Translations under genes and position numbers: made by a program | Notes under the pieces: model-generated | Seen by the model: only the letters and a program-made list of their open reading frames with translations | The model's database searches: none | What the model was told of the DNA's origin: nothing | DNA from: Rugamonas apoptosis | Lineage (GTDB): Bacteria; Pseudomonadota; Gammaproteobacteria; Burkholderiales; Burkholderiaceae_D | Length of the DNA stretch: 64,000 nt | Direction: 5' to 3' | NCBI RefSeq assembly: GCF_014042355.1 | Contig: NZ_JACEZU010000008.1 | Location: 307,368-371,367, forward strand | Part shown: positions 35,076-43,792 of the stretch, piece after piece | Position numbering within the stretch: position 1 is the first letter of the stretch | How the letters are laid out: the number at the start of each line of letters is the position of its first letter

Positions 35076-36253
35076 GGCTGCCTCGTCTTGATTGTGTTGT
35101 TCATGGACACGATCCGTATTCCTTTCTCGCCGGCGACGATGAACGCGCCGTTGTCGATCAGAGTGAAGGCGGCGACCGACATGCCTGCATCGCGAGTTGC
35201 CGGCCTGAAACTTTGCCCCCGCTCATCGCCGAGCAGGATCCGGCCATCGTAGGTCAGCAAGGCAATTCTGCCGTCTGCCAACATGCGGCCAGAAACCACC
35301 GGCTTCTTCTCTTCCACCGAGACACGGCGCCAGCTTGAACTGCCGCCAGTCAAACGGAATACGTTTCCGCCAAAGCCAAAGGCGATCAGCGTTTCCCGCC
35401 CCCCGCCCTCGTCGATGCCAAGCACGCCGTATAGTTGACCCGCGTAGCCGGTATCGAGCGTTGTCCATGAGGCGCCGCCGTCGGCGGAACGAAAGACTTT
35501 TCCCGCTTCGCCCGCAATCAGCAGCGTCCCCTTGGCGGTGGCCGAGATCGCGTTGAGATGCAGGCCGTCGGGATTGGCGATACGCTCGCCCCACAGAGCC
35601 CAGGTCCGACCGCCATCGGCGGTATGAAAAAGCTGCCCGAATGAGCCGACGGCGATGCCTTCCGACTCATCCTTGAACCACACATCGAACAAGGGCCGCG
35701 ACGGTCCGAACTTCGCACCGGCCTGTGCATCCTCTAGCGCCCGTTCGGCATTCTGCAATGCCGTGACCGGCTGTCCGCCCGCTTCTTCCGAGGAGGCGGT
35801 GCGCGCGTGCTTCGCGTCCCGCGCATCCCTTTCCCGCTTTCGCGCGGCGGCCAGCACCAGAGCATTGGCCGTGTTACCGTCGAACTGCTTTGTCCAGTGC
35901 CCCCCCCCGTCTTCACTTCGAAGAATCACGCCGTCGTGGCCAACCGCCCAGCCCTTTTTCGGCATCGGGAAATAGACCGCGGTCAGCGTCACGGATACGG
36001 GGACAGCGGCTTGCCGCCAGGTTTTTCCGTTCGTATCGGAATAGAGAATGATGCCGTGCTCACCGACAGCGACGACCCGGTTGCCGGCACGAACGACGTC
36101 CACCATCATCGCGCCGGACGCTTTCGGCGCCAGGTAAGCGGGGTTATCCAAGCGGTCTATGCCGGCATGCGCCAGCAGCGGCGCCGCAAGTGCGATGCAG
36201 ACGAGCAGATACCGTCTCGTGCTGCCAATCTTTGCCAAAGTTGTATGAATCAT
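35072..36253 (-). CDS. YCF48/HCF136-like beta-propeller protein, exported
   Basis: 393 residues from the ATG at 36253. A signal peptide is visible (RRYLLVCIALAAPLLAHAG). Repeats of the BNR/YCF48 type occur through the protein: GEHGIILYSDTNGKTWRQ, GHDGVILRSEDGGGHW, GSFGQLFHTADGGRTW and AGEAGKVFRSADGGASW. A charged insert at about residues 135-180 breaks the propeller. In bacteria such proteins often accompany MMPL, DUF1329 and DUF1302 genes; a scaffold or chaperone role in the periplasm is inferred. An upstream ATG at 36277 is possible. The 109-base gap before it is empty. Confidence 0.83.
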   Translation of the reverse strand: MIHTTLAKIGSTRRYLLVCIALAAPLLAHAGIDRLDNPAYLAPKASGAMMVDVVRAGNRVVAVGEHGIILYSDTNGKTWRQAAVPVSVTLTAVYFPMPKKGWAVGHDGVILRSEDGGGHWTKQFDGNTANALVLAAARKRERDARDAKHARTASSEEAGGQPVTALQNAERALEDAQAGAKFGPSRPLFDVWFKDESEGIAVGSFGQLFHTADGGRTWALWGERIANPDGLHLNAISATAKGTLLIAGEAGKVFRSADGGASWTTLDTGYAGQLYGVLGIDEGGGRETLIAFGFGGNVFRLTGGSSSWRRVSVEEKKPVVSGRMLADGRIALLTYDGRILLGDERGQSFRPATRDAGMSVAAFTLIDNGAFIVAGEKGIRIVSMNNTIKTRQP

Positions 36254-36362
36254 GACGTCTCTTCTTTGCTTCTTCATCAGAGCAGCCGGACACGGCGGGC
36301 CATCCCGCGGTGCCCGCCAGGGAGCGACGGGGTCACCGGCAGGTGCCCCATCGGCAAGCCAA

Positions 36363-37712
36363 CTAGTTCGCGAACCGGCGCATCGCATCGACAGAGAATG
36401 CGCTTAGATCGAACTCCACGTGGTACTGGAACGGCTTGTTCGCGTTGACCAGGGAACTGACCAGATAGCGGCGTGCCTGCAAGTCATAGATGACATCACA
36501 AGCGGGCCCGTACGCTGGCGCGGTGCTATATTGCACGCCATGCATCTCGTGGACGCGCCACAATTCCCCACGGCCATCGAAGTTGTCGCTATGGACGAGC
36601 GCCCAGCTGTCTTCATCGATGTAAAACACCCGCTTGGAATAGACATGGCGTTTTCCCGGTTTGAGCGTCGCTTCCACCACCCACACGCGATGCATTTCAT
36701 AACGCACCAGATCCTGGTTCATGTGCCCGGGTCTGACGATGTCGCTCGGCTTGACTTGTTTGGCGATCAGCCGGTTGTTGTTGTAGGAAACGATCATCTC
36801 TTTCTTGCCAACCAGTTTCCAGTCAAAACGGTCCGGCGCGCCGTTGAAGCCGTCAAAATCGTCTTGTGTCGCCAACCCGTCGGAACCGATCGCCGGTGAA
36901 TCGTAGGAGACATCCGGCGCGCGCATGACGCGACGCGAGCCCGGGTTGTACGTCCATACGAGTCGCTGCTCCTTGACCTGGTCGAGCGGTTCGTAATCTA
37001 GCAATGCCGTGCCCGCCTGGCTGGACGGCGCGGTGTCGGTTCGCATGTAGTAAAGCAGCCGGTTCGGTTCCGCATTCTTTACTTTCGAGGCCAAGGCAAT
37101 GTGTTCGATGCGCACCACCGGCGTGAAGGCGCCGTTGGCCTGTACCGGAAGCAGGGAGGTATAACGAATAAAGCTCCCCCCGCGATGGCGCGTCATGTGA
37201 TTCCAGACGGCTTCCACGCCACTTTTCGGCATCGGGAACGGCACCGTGGAATTTTTCACATTGAGGATCCCGTTGCCACCTTCGGCCAACGCCGCCTTGC
37301 CGGCTTCAGCCTTGATATGGTCGTACTCGCTCTGCTCCAACGCCGCGGTGCGATGACTCGGATAGACCAACATCTTGTAATCCTGAAACCGCTTCAACAT
37401 CGCGATCTGGCCGGGAATCAGCTTGCCCTGATACTGTTCCAGGTTGGCCGCCGTAATCGTATACAGTGGTTTTTCCTTGGGGAACGGATCGGCATAAACG
37501 TCCTTCGGATCAACACCCGCAGGCGTTGTGGGAAACCCGCCGTCCCAGACGGGAATGCTGCCGTCCTTGTTGCCCGCCTTTTCGGCGCCCATCGGGGTCA
37601 GGTCCTTGCCCAGGCGTTCGAGTTCCTGCGCAGTCATCGCGGCACCCGCGCCGCCGGCACCGGCCACCAGGCAGGCGAACAAGGTCAGTGACAGTAGTGA
37701 TTTGGTGTTCAT
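36363..37712 (-). CDS. DUF1329 periplasmic lipid-carrier-like protein
   Basis: 449 residues with a signal peptide (MNTKSLLSLTLFACLVAGAG, cleavage near AGA-AMTAQ). The body is a DUF1329 domain: ERLGKDLTPMGAEKAGNKDG, SIPVWDGGF, LVWTYNPGSRRVMRAPDVSY and DEDSWALVHSDNFDGRGELW. The family is thought to share a LolA/LolB-like fold able to hold a hydrophobic ligand. Located between DUF1302 (19-base gap) and YCF48, it would ferry the substrate across the periplasm. The role is inference; the family assignment is firm. Confidence 0.88.
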   Translation of the reverse strand: MNTKSLLSLTLFACLVAGAGGAGAAMTAQELERLGKDLTPMGAEKAGNKDGSIPVWDGGFPTTPAGVDPKDVYADPFPKEKPLYTITAANLEQYQGKLIPGQIAMLKRFQDYKMLVYPSHRTAALEQSEYDHIKAEAGKAALAEGGNGILNVKNSTVPFPMPKSGVEAVWNHMTRHRGGSFIRYTSLLPVQANGAFTPVVRIEHIALASKVKNAEPNRLLYYMRTDTAPSSQAGTALLDYEPLDQVKEQRLVWTYNPGSRRVMRAPDVSYDSPAIGSDGLATQDDFDGFNGAPDRFDWKLVGKKEMIVSYNNNRLIAKQVKPSDIVRPGHMNQDLVRYEMHRVWVVEATLKPGKRHVYSKRVFYIDEDSWALVHSDNFDGRGELWRVHEMHGVQYSTAPAYGPACDVIYDLQARRYLVSSLVNANKPFQYHVEFDLSAFSVDAMRRFAN

Positions 37713-37731
37713 TCCATGGTCTCCTTGGTAT

Positions 37732-39597
37732 TTAGAAATTGATGCCTACAACCACCGAGAAGTAATCGCGGTCGTGGAAAATGTCGTATTTGGCGCTGCG
37801 CTTGCGGCTCGTGTAGTTGAGGTCGACGTAATACTGCGTGTTGTATTCCGCGCGCATGCCCAGACCGAGCACTTGCTTGTCTTCGACAAAGGTGCCGTCG
37901 GCGGAATAGCCTTTCACGTCGTGTGACCAGAACAGCCGCGGCTTCAGGTTGACGCCGGCGAAGACATCCGGATAGCTCAACTCAGCCTGCAGACGGTATC
38001 CCCACGCGTTACTGGTCGCGAATCCCTTGTTCTCGCAATTGTCCGGATTGGGATTGCCGGTAAATGCGCACGGGATCGTTGCCGTTTGTGCCAGGCCGAA
38101 GAGCGCAGCGCGTCCGTAGCGAGTCGAGGTATTGGGATCACCAATGCCCGACCAGTGCTGATAGGCGACTTCGCCGACCAGGGTCAGCGATTCGGCGGCC
38201 GCTATCCGCGGGAAGATCTTGACGGTCGATACCTGCAGCTGTGTCTTGTTCTTCAGATCGTAGCCACGCGCCGTGCTTCCGCCCGGCAGAGCGGCGAGAC
38301 TTGCCTGCGGGCCGACGCCCATGACCAAGCCGGCCAGCATGTCATTGGTGTTAATCTGCACCGGCACATCCTTGGTATAGCTCCCCTCGCCAGCGAGCGA
38401 CCAGCCGCCCACGACGGTCGAGGCGCTCACGCCGAAGACCTTGGTATTCTGCGCCGAATAGTCCCAGAAGAATTGGGCCGGGCCAACTCCGCCGAACGGC
38501 GCCAGCGCGCCGGACCAGACCGAGGCGCCTGGCGATGGTGATTTCACCGTGCTGAAGACAGGATTGCGTGCATGGTAATTGGCGAAATATGCGCCGATCT
38601 CGGTGTCGATCGCCGCGACCTGGTAACGTGCCGCCAGGCCGAATTGGCCGCTGTCCTTGGGCTGGACATCGTCGGCACGCCCCATGCGGAAGTTGAATGG
38701 CGGCAGCCCGGGCGCGACCGGCACACCGCTGTAGCGCGCCTGATCCGACAGCGGTTCGCCACCAATGACCGCTCCGCCGGGGCAGTTCAGGAGGTCACTC
38801 AATGACCAGTAGGTGCCGCACCCGTCCAGGTTGTTTTTCTTCCACTTGAACTGGTAAAACGCTTCCACATTGACGCCGCCCGGGAGACTCAGGGTGGCCG
38901 ATGCCTGGGGAATGGGTAGCAAGATCTCCTTCACCTGCGCCCCCGGGCGATTGGCCGCCGTGACATCGAAGGCACCGAACTGGTTGATGCCAGGGATGAA
39001 CAGGCTTTCACCCCAGTTTACGACATGGTTGCCGAGCTTGACGTGCAACGGCGCGCCCGCGGCCACATCGAAGGTGCCGAATACATAGGCGTTATCCAGC
39101 GCGACGCCGGAAAACTTGGACAACGGGGCGAATCCGGCATCGTCCAGCGTCGCACCTGGCACGTAGCCGTTGGCGAAACTGCCGTGCGCGACATTCTTGT
39201 TCGCGCCGGCGTAGTCATACCAGCCCTTGGCCCCGATGACCGCGCCGACGTTGTCTTTCTTCAGCTTGACCTCGCCGTTGACCTTAGCAATCGTCGAAAA
39301 TGCCGAACCCTTGCCGTAATTGAGGTTGCCGTCATCGTTCAGGCCCACGCTGCGTCCGCCGTCGCCGGCGCCACTCAGCGCCGGGTCGGCATCGCGTGCG
39401 CGCCAGCTGCTGCCGACCGAGGCGCCGAGCGACCATTGCCCCTCGATTCCGTTCGTTAGGCTGAAGTCACCGGCGCTGGCCGATGCAGCGTAACCTGCGC
39501 CTAGTAAGGTCATCGCCGCGGCGCACGCTTGCGCCACAGCGCTGGGTGTGAAACGGTTTCGCACTGCGTCGATCCGTCTTTCGTGGATGTTCTTCAT
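37732..39597 (-). CDS. DUF1302 outer-membrane protein
   Basis: 621 residues from ATG at 39597 (AAAAAGGAGGAGACACG upstream). Signal peptide MKNIHERRIDAV...GAGYAASASAGDF with cleavage near SAG. The long mature part has alternating amphipathic beta strands and ends in an aromatic residue, SVVVGINF, as beta-barrel porins do. DUF1302 motifs include ALDNAYVFGTFDVAAGAPLH, GNHVVNWGESLFIPGINQF and GVNVEAFYQFKWKKNNLDGC. First gene of the long operon; likely the outer-membrane entry or exit pore of the module. Confidence 0.87.
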   Translation of the reverse strand: MKNIHERRIDAVRNRFTPSAVAQACAAAMTLLGAGYAASASAGDFSLTNGIEGQWSLGASVGSSWRARDADPALSGAGDGGRSVGLNDDGNLNYGKGSAFSTIAKVNGEVKLKKDNVGAVIGAKGWYDYAGANKNVAHGSFANGYVPGATLDDAGFAPLSKFSGVALDNAYVFGTFDVAAGAPLHVKLGNHVVNWGESLFIPGINQFGAFDVTAANRPGAQVKEILLPIPQASATLSLPGGVNVEAFYQFKWKKNNLDGCGTYWSLSDLLNCPGGAVIGGEPLSDQARYSGVPVAPGLPPFNFRMGRADDVQPKDSGQFGLAARYQVAAIDTEIGAYFANYHARNPVFSTVKSPSPGASVWSGALAPFGGVGPAQFFWDYSAQNTKVFGVSASTVVGGWSLAGEGSYTKDVPVQINTNDMLAGLVMGVGPQASLAALPGGSTARGYDLKNKTQLQVSTVKIFPRIAAAESLTLVGEVAYQHWSGIGDPNTSTRYGRAALFGLAQTATIPCAFTGNPNPDNCENKGFATSNAWGYRLQAELSYPDVFAGVNLKPRLFWSHDVKGYSADGTFVEDKQVLGLGMRAEYNTQYYVDLNYTSRKRSAKYDIFHDRDYFSVVVGINF

Positions 39598-39675
39598 ATT
39601 CGTGTCTCCTCCTTTTTGGACTGCGAAAAAAAATTCTTTCTTGAATGCCTGGGGAAAAGGCAAAAAGCTCCCCTG

Positions 39676-39696
39676 CCGACGCGCGGTGCGCGTCGG
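39676..39696 (-). terminator. Strong GC hairpin between the XdhC-ending operon and the DUF1302 operon
   Basis: CCGACGCGC and its exact complement GCGCGTCGG (39676-39684, 39688-39696) leave a three-base loop. On the minus strand a TTTTT run follows about ten bases after the stem. This is less than ideal spacing, but it fits a terminator for the upstream molybdenum-hydroxylase operon. Confidence 0.55.
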
Positions 39697-39767
39697 ATAC
39701 ACAACGATCAAAAGGCTGTTGAGAAGTGATGAGGCGGCGGCAATGTCGCAATTAAGCGGTGCCGCCG

Positions 39768-39854
39768 TTACCCTCGGTTGCGTCGCCGTCGGTGATCCCA
39801 TGACATGGAACCGCGATCACCGTGATGGTCGCCTGTGGCGATGAGTATGCCCAT
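39768..39854 (-). CDS. Possible 28-residue small protein
   Basis: ATG at 39854 follows ACAGGAGACACATC, an excellent ribosome site, and the frame runs 28 codons: MGILIATGDHHGDRGSMSWD then HRRRRNRG. It is rich in His, Asp and Arg and matches no family I recognise. It lies between XdhC and DUF1302 and before the hairpin. It could be a leader peptide or a remnant start of a lost gene. Confidence 0.35.
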   Translation of the reverse strand: MGILIATGDHHGDRGSMSWDHRRRRNRG

Positions 39855-39947
39855 GATGTGTCTCCTGTAATTTTTTTGATGTATAGCTGTTAAGCCGTGC
39901 GCATGCGTGGATTCGGTTCACTCATTATTGGCGAGGCGGCACCTTCG

Positions 39948-40982
39948 CTAGACCGCGCACGCTTGCGGTGAAGACGGCAAGGACTGGACCTCTTTGGCGC
40001 CGGCGACCGCGAACAGTCGCGGGATTTCCACGCCATTCTTGACCGCGACGATTTCGGCGAGGATCGACAACGCAATCTCCGGCGGCGTGCGACTGCCGAT
40101 ATAGATGCCGGCCGGCCCGCGCAGGCGTGCCAATTCGTCTTCCGCCAAGCCGAAGTGTTCCTTGAGGCGTTCCCGCCGCTTCGCATTGTTGACGCGCGAG
40201 CCCAGCGCGCCCACATAGAACGCCGGTGTTCGCAGGGCATCGAGCAATGCCAGGTCGTCCAGCTTTGGATCGTGCGTCAGCGCAATCACGGCGCAGCGCT
40301 CATCCAGTTTCATGTCCTGCACGGCATCATCGGGCATGCAACGCAGCAGCGCGATGCCTTCGACTTCGAACACGTCCATGTATTCGCTACGCGGATCGCA
40401 CACCGTGACGTCGAAGCCCAGGCCAAGCGCCGTTTCGCACAGATAGCGCGAGAGCTGCCCCGCGCCGATGACCAGCAGCCGAAAGCCAGCGCCAAGCACG
40501 TGCTCCAGATAGCAGCCATCGAAGCTCAAGGCGTCGGCCTGGCCAGCATCGCCCAGTTCCACGGTCCCGGTGTCCATGTCAAGCCGCCGCCGAGTCAGCT
40601 GGCGCACCGAAATGCGGCTTACCAGCTCGCCAATGGCGCTGCGGCGGCCCAGCGGTTCGAGCACGAGTTGCAGAGTCCCGCCACACGGCAGCCCGAACTT
40701 GTGCGCTTCTTCCGCCGCCACACCATACGTAACAGAACGGGGCAGGCCGTCCGGAACGAGGGCTGCGATGCCGCCTCGTTGTACGATGGCGATCAGGTCG
40801 TCCTCGATGCATCCGCCCGATACGGATCCGGCCACCAATCCATCGTCGCGCAACGCCATCATTGCGCCGACGGGACGGGGCGACGAGCCCCAGGTGCGCA
40901 CAACGGTCACCAGCAGCACGGCGCGGTCGTCCTCCAGCCAGGCCGAACAAGTACGCAAGACATCCAGATCAACCGTATCCAT
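39948..40982 (-). CDS. XdhC/CoxI-family molybdenum-cofactor maturation protein
   Basis: 344 residues from ATG at 40982, which has GGAGGT eight bases upstream (a TTG six bases earlier is too close). The N-terminal XdhC_CoxI domain has VVRTWGSSPRPVGAMM and GSVSGGCIEDDLI. The C-terminal Rossmann domain has FRLLVIGAGQLSRYLCETAL and HDPKLDDLALLDALRTPAFY followed by VGALGS. XdhC proteins bind and sulfurate the molybdenum cofactor and insert it into xanthine-dehydrogenase-type enzymes. Last gene of the operon, serving CoxL. Confidence 0.92.
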   Translation of the reverse strand: MDTVDLDVLRTCSAWLEDDRAVLLVTVVRTWGSSPRPVGAMMALRDDGLVAGSVSGGCIEDDLIAIVQRGGIAALVPDGLPRSVTYGVAAEEAHKFGLPCGGTLQLVLEPLGRRSAIGELVSRISVRQLTRRRLDMDTGTVELGDAGQADALSFDGCYLEHVLGAGFRLLVIGAGQLSRYLCETALGLGFDVTVCDPRSEYMDVFEVEGIALLRCMPDDAVQDMKLDERCAVIALTHDPKLDDLALLDALRTPAFYVGALGSRVNNAKRRERLKEHFGLAEDELARLRGPAGIYIGSRTPPEIALSILAEIVAVKNGVEIPRLFAVAGAKEVQSLPSSPQACAV

Positions 40983-40988
40983 GACCAA

Positions 40989-42203
40989 TTACCTCCACAT
41001 GGTATATGCCGCCGCGGCGCCGGCCGCCAACAGCACCCAAAGCCACCCTTTTACCGGCGTCCCCGTCTTGGCCGGAACCGAGGACCGGCTGGCCGCCATG
41101 TCAGCCGTTGGCTGCAACAAGCGCGCCTCGAACGCCGAAAAGAAACTCTTGGCGACCTGCGCCGACACCGCTTCGATCAAGCGCGGCCCTGCCTTGGCCA
41201 AGGGCCCCCTGACCTGAGCCTGGAGCGAGTATCGCACGCGCGTCTGCCTGCCATCTTCGATCAACGATATGTTGGCCCACCCCTTGGTCCCCCCTTCCCC
41301 CTCGAACGACAGCACATAACTGCTTGGAATCAGCATGTCGCTCAGCTGGATTGTGCTTTTGAAGCGCGCGCCAACCGGGCCGATGCCCAGCGCCAGCACC
41401 GCCATCAGCGTGTCCGCCCGCAGATGTTCCAGCGACTCGCATCCGAAAATGCAGGACTTGAGCACATCGGCGTTGTTTATCGCATTGAAAGTCGCAAATA
41501 TCGGTGCGGGAAGCACTCTTTCTCCAACGAGCTGGATCGGCGTGGCGGCAACGGCCGGGCGCGGTTTGGCCGGCTCCCCAGTCTTGACGAAAACGTTCGG
41601 CTGATCCACCGCCGCTGCAACAGATAATGGCGGTAACCGCATCCCGGCCGCCGGCATGGCATGCGCGATGACCTTCGGCGCGGCGGCATCGGTCAGGCGC
41701 GATGTCGCCCGTACCCCGGCTTTGCCAAGGAAGGCGGGCTGATTCGCCGCCGCTTCGACGCTGGCCGGCTGCAACTGGACTTCAAAGGCGGCAAAGAAAT
41801 CCTCTGCGATCTTCGCCGCGGCGGCATCTATTAGCCGCGATCCGACCTGGGCCAGGCGGCCGCCCACCTGGGCACGGGCCGCATAACGCAAGAGCGTCTG
41901 ATCTCCCTGTTCCGTGAGCGAGACGTCTGCCGCTCCCTTGCCAAAACCGGCGATCCCCCCCTGTCCTTCGAAGGACACCACATAGCTGTGTGGCGGGTTC
42001 ATATCGCTCAATGTCAACGTGCCCTTGAAGCGCGCCTTGACAGGTCCTATTTTCAGAGCCACCTGAGCGGCGAGCATGTTCGCCTGCACTTGGTCCAGCG
42101 ACTCGCATCCCGCAATGCAGGACTTGAGCACCTCGGCATCGTTCAACGCCTCCCAGGTTGCCGAAATCGGCGCCGGTATCAGCTTTTCTCCAATAAGTTC
42201 CAT
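40989..42203 (-). CDS. Tandem-duplicated CoxG (SRPBCC) protein with C-terminal membrane anchor
   Basis: 404 residues with two CoxG domains. One runs at about 1-150 (GEKLIPAPISATWEALND; KSCIAGCESLDQ; GKGAADVSLTEQGDQTLLRY), the other at about 225-370 (GERVLPAPIFATFNAINN; KSCIFGCESLEHL; GWANISLIEDGRQTRVRYSL). A 70-residue Ala/Pro linker joins them. Residues 385-402 (GWLWVLLAAGAAAAYTMW) form a tail anchor. Ordinary CoxG has one domain and recruits CO dehydrogenase to the membrane. The gene starts 47 bases after DUF302, and XdhC begins six bases after its stop. Confidence 0.88.
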   Translation of the reverse strand: MELIGEKLIPAPISATWEALNDAEVLKSCIAGCESLDQVQANMLAAQVALKIGPVKARFKGTLTLSDMNPPHSYVVSFEGQGGIAGFGKGAADVSLTEQGDQTLLRYAARAQVGGRLAQVGSRLIDAAAAKIAEDFFAAFEVQLQPASVEAAANQPAFLGKAGVRATSRLTDAAAPKVIAHAMPAAGMRLPPLSVAAAVDQPNVFVKTGEPAKPRPAVAATPIQLVGERVLPAPIFATFNAINNADVLKSCIFGCESLEHLRADTLMAVLALGIGPVGARFKSTIQLSDMLIPSSYVLSFEGEGGTKGWANISLIEDGRQTRVRYSLQAQVRGPLAKAGPRLIEAVSAQVAKSFFSAFEARLLQPTADMAASRSSVPAKTGTPVKGWLWVLLAAGAAAAYTMWR

Positions 42204-42249
42204 ACATCCAAGCCCAAGGGCCCCAAAAAATGATTAATTAAACGAAATC

Positions 42250-42912
42250 TTACTTACTGACTTCCAGCAACAGATTCTTCAGCGTGACGTCGAGTTGCGC
42301 GGCGACGCTATCGATCGCCGCGTCGCCGAACTGCCCGAACATCGACGAAGGTCTGTCGTATTCGAATAGTGCGGTACCGTCGGCTCCCTCATACAGCACC
42401 ACACGGATGGGGGCGTAGAGACCAGCGGCCAGATTGTGTTGGTTCATGGAGGCAGCTATCAGGACATTGCCAATACCGTAACCCACGGCTTTCCGGGGGG
42501 CGCCCTCCAGAGAGAGCGCGAGCCCATGATCCAGCGAATACAGAATCGACAGTCCCGTGGGAGCTGCCAATTGCTCCAGCTCGGCGCGCGCGCCGGCCAT
42601 GTCGCCCTGCATCACGAACGGCATCACTCGCTCAATCCGAAACGGACGAATCCGTGATTCAAGCGCGCTTCTAACTTCGTCATAGGACCGTTTCGAACTG
42701 ATACGGATATGTTCCACCGTCACAGGCCGCATGCTCGCGCGGTCATCTGTGCCGGCATCCGCGGCAAGACATTGGCCCGCCAAAAGCGCGCCGCCTCCCA
42801 GCGCAAGCAGCGCGCCCTTTGCCGACGACAACGGCACGCGTCGCGGGCTGCTTAGCGTATGCAAGATCGATTTCAGCTGCTTACTCGTGGTCACCGCTCC
42901 GGTTGTAGTCAT
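42250..42912 (-). CDS. DUF302 domain protein
   Basis: 220 residues. Positions 1-50 contain a basic N-terminus followed by an alanine/glycine/leucine-rich segment ending LAGQCLAADA, an export signal. The DUF302 domain follows (HIRISSKRSYDEVRSALESR, GLSILYSLDHGLALSLEGAP, YGIGNVLIAASMNQHNLAAG and RVVLYEGADGTALFEYDRPS). Function of the family is unknown, though it is frequent near redox enzymes and sulfur or carbon oxidation operons. Here it sits between CoxM and the double CoxG. Confidence 0.8.
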   Translation of the reverse strand: MTTTGAVTTSKQLKSILHTLSSPRRVPLSSAKGALLALGGGALLAGQCLAADAGTDDRASMRPVTVEHIRISSKRSYDEVRSALESRIRPFRIERVMPFVMQGDMAGARAELEQLAAPTGLSILYSLDHGLALSLEGAPRKAVGYGIGNVLIAASMNQHNLAAGLYAPIRVVLYEGADGTALFEYDRPSSMFGQFGDAAIDSVAAQLDVTLKNLLLEVSK

Positions 42913-42934
42913 TGCCGTCTCCTCGTCTTATTGA

Positions 42935-43792
42935 TTATTCCGGGGCAATCGCATCGGCCAGCGCACGGCGCAACATCGTCCGGCCGAGCTGGGTGCGGTA
43001 GCCGGCGTCGGCGAAGCGGTCCTCCAGCGGAGCAACCCCATCGAATGCCAGATCGAGCAAGTGCTCCGTCCGGTCCGGCTGGCCGGCATATCCCGCCAAC
43101 GCGGCTTCGGCCAGGTGCACGCGGAAGGCATGCTCGGCAAAGCCAGTCACCGCAATCCGCCCGCCGCCACACCGGCCCGACTCAAAGTCCAGCACCACGG
43201 CCACGCCGACGACGGCGTAGCCCGAGGCCGGATGGCGGAACTTGCGGTACGCCATGCGCCGCCCTGGCACCACCGGGATGCGCACCCGCACCAGGACCTC
43301 ATCGAACCCGAGATCGGTTTCGAACAGACCCTTAAAGAAGGCAGCGGCCGGAATCGAACGGGAACCTTGGAGCCCGGTCACATCGATCGTGGCATCGAGG
43401 GCCAACATGGCGGCCGGCCAATCCGCCGACGGATCGGCGTGCGCCAGTGAGCCGCCAATGGTGCCGCGATTGCGCACATGCGGGTCGGCAATCAGGTGGG
43501 CCATGGCGGGAATCAGCGGCAGCGCTCTGGCCACCTCGGCATGGTGTTCCAGCTTGGCGTGGGTGGTGGCGGCACCGATGACGACTTCGTCCGCGCCGAC
43601 GCTGATGCCTTGCAGTTCGGCAAGCGCGCTGACGTCGATCAAGGTCGAAGGCGCAGCCAGGCGCAGCTTCATCATGGGCAGCAAGGAATGGCCGCCGCTC
43701 ATCAGCTTGGCGCCCTCGCCCCCCTGAGCAAGCTGGCCAAGCGCCTCGGCCACGCTGCCGGGTCGTACGTAATCAAAAGCACTGGGGATCAT
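42935..43792 (-). CDS. coxM: CoxM/xanthine-dehydrogenase-type FAD-binding subunit
   Basis: 285 residues from ATG at 43792, overlapping the CoxL stop by ATGA. The FAD site motifs are AKLMSGGHSLLPMMKLRL and VRNRGTIGGSLAHADPSADW, followed by a CO_deh_flav_C domain (VPGRRMAYRKFRHPASGYAV). It passes electrons from the iron-sulfur clusters of CoxS to the external acceptor. The gene symbol reflects family similarity; the enzyme is not a CO dehydrogenase by its large subunit. Confidence 0.9.
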   Translation of the reverse strand: MIPSAFDYVRPGSVAEALGQLAQGGEGAKLMSGGHSLLPMMKLRLAAPSTLIDVSALAELQGISVGADEVVIGAATTHAKLEHHAEVARALPLIPAMAHLIADPHVRNRGTIGGSLAHADPSADWPAAMLALDATIDVTGLQGSRSIPAAAFFKGLFETDLGFDEVLVRVRIPVVPGRRMAYRKFRHPASGYAVVGVAVVLDFESGRCGGGRIAVTGFAEHAFRVHLAEAALAGYAGQPDRTEHLLDLAFDGVAPLEDRFADAGYRTQLGRTMLRRALADAIAPE

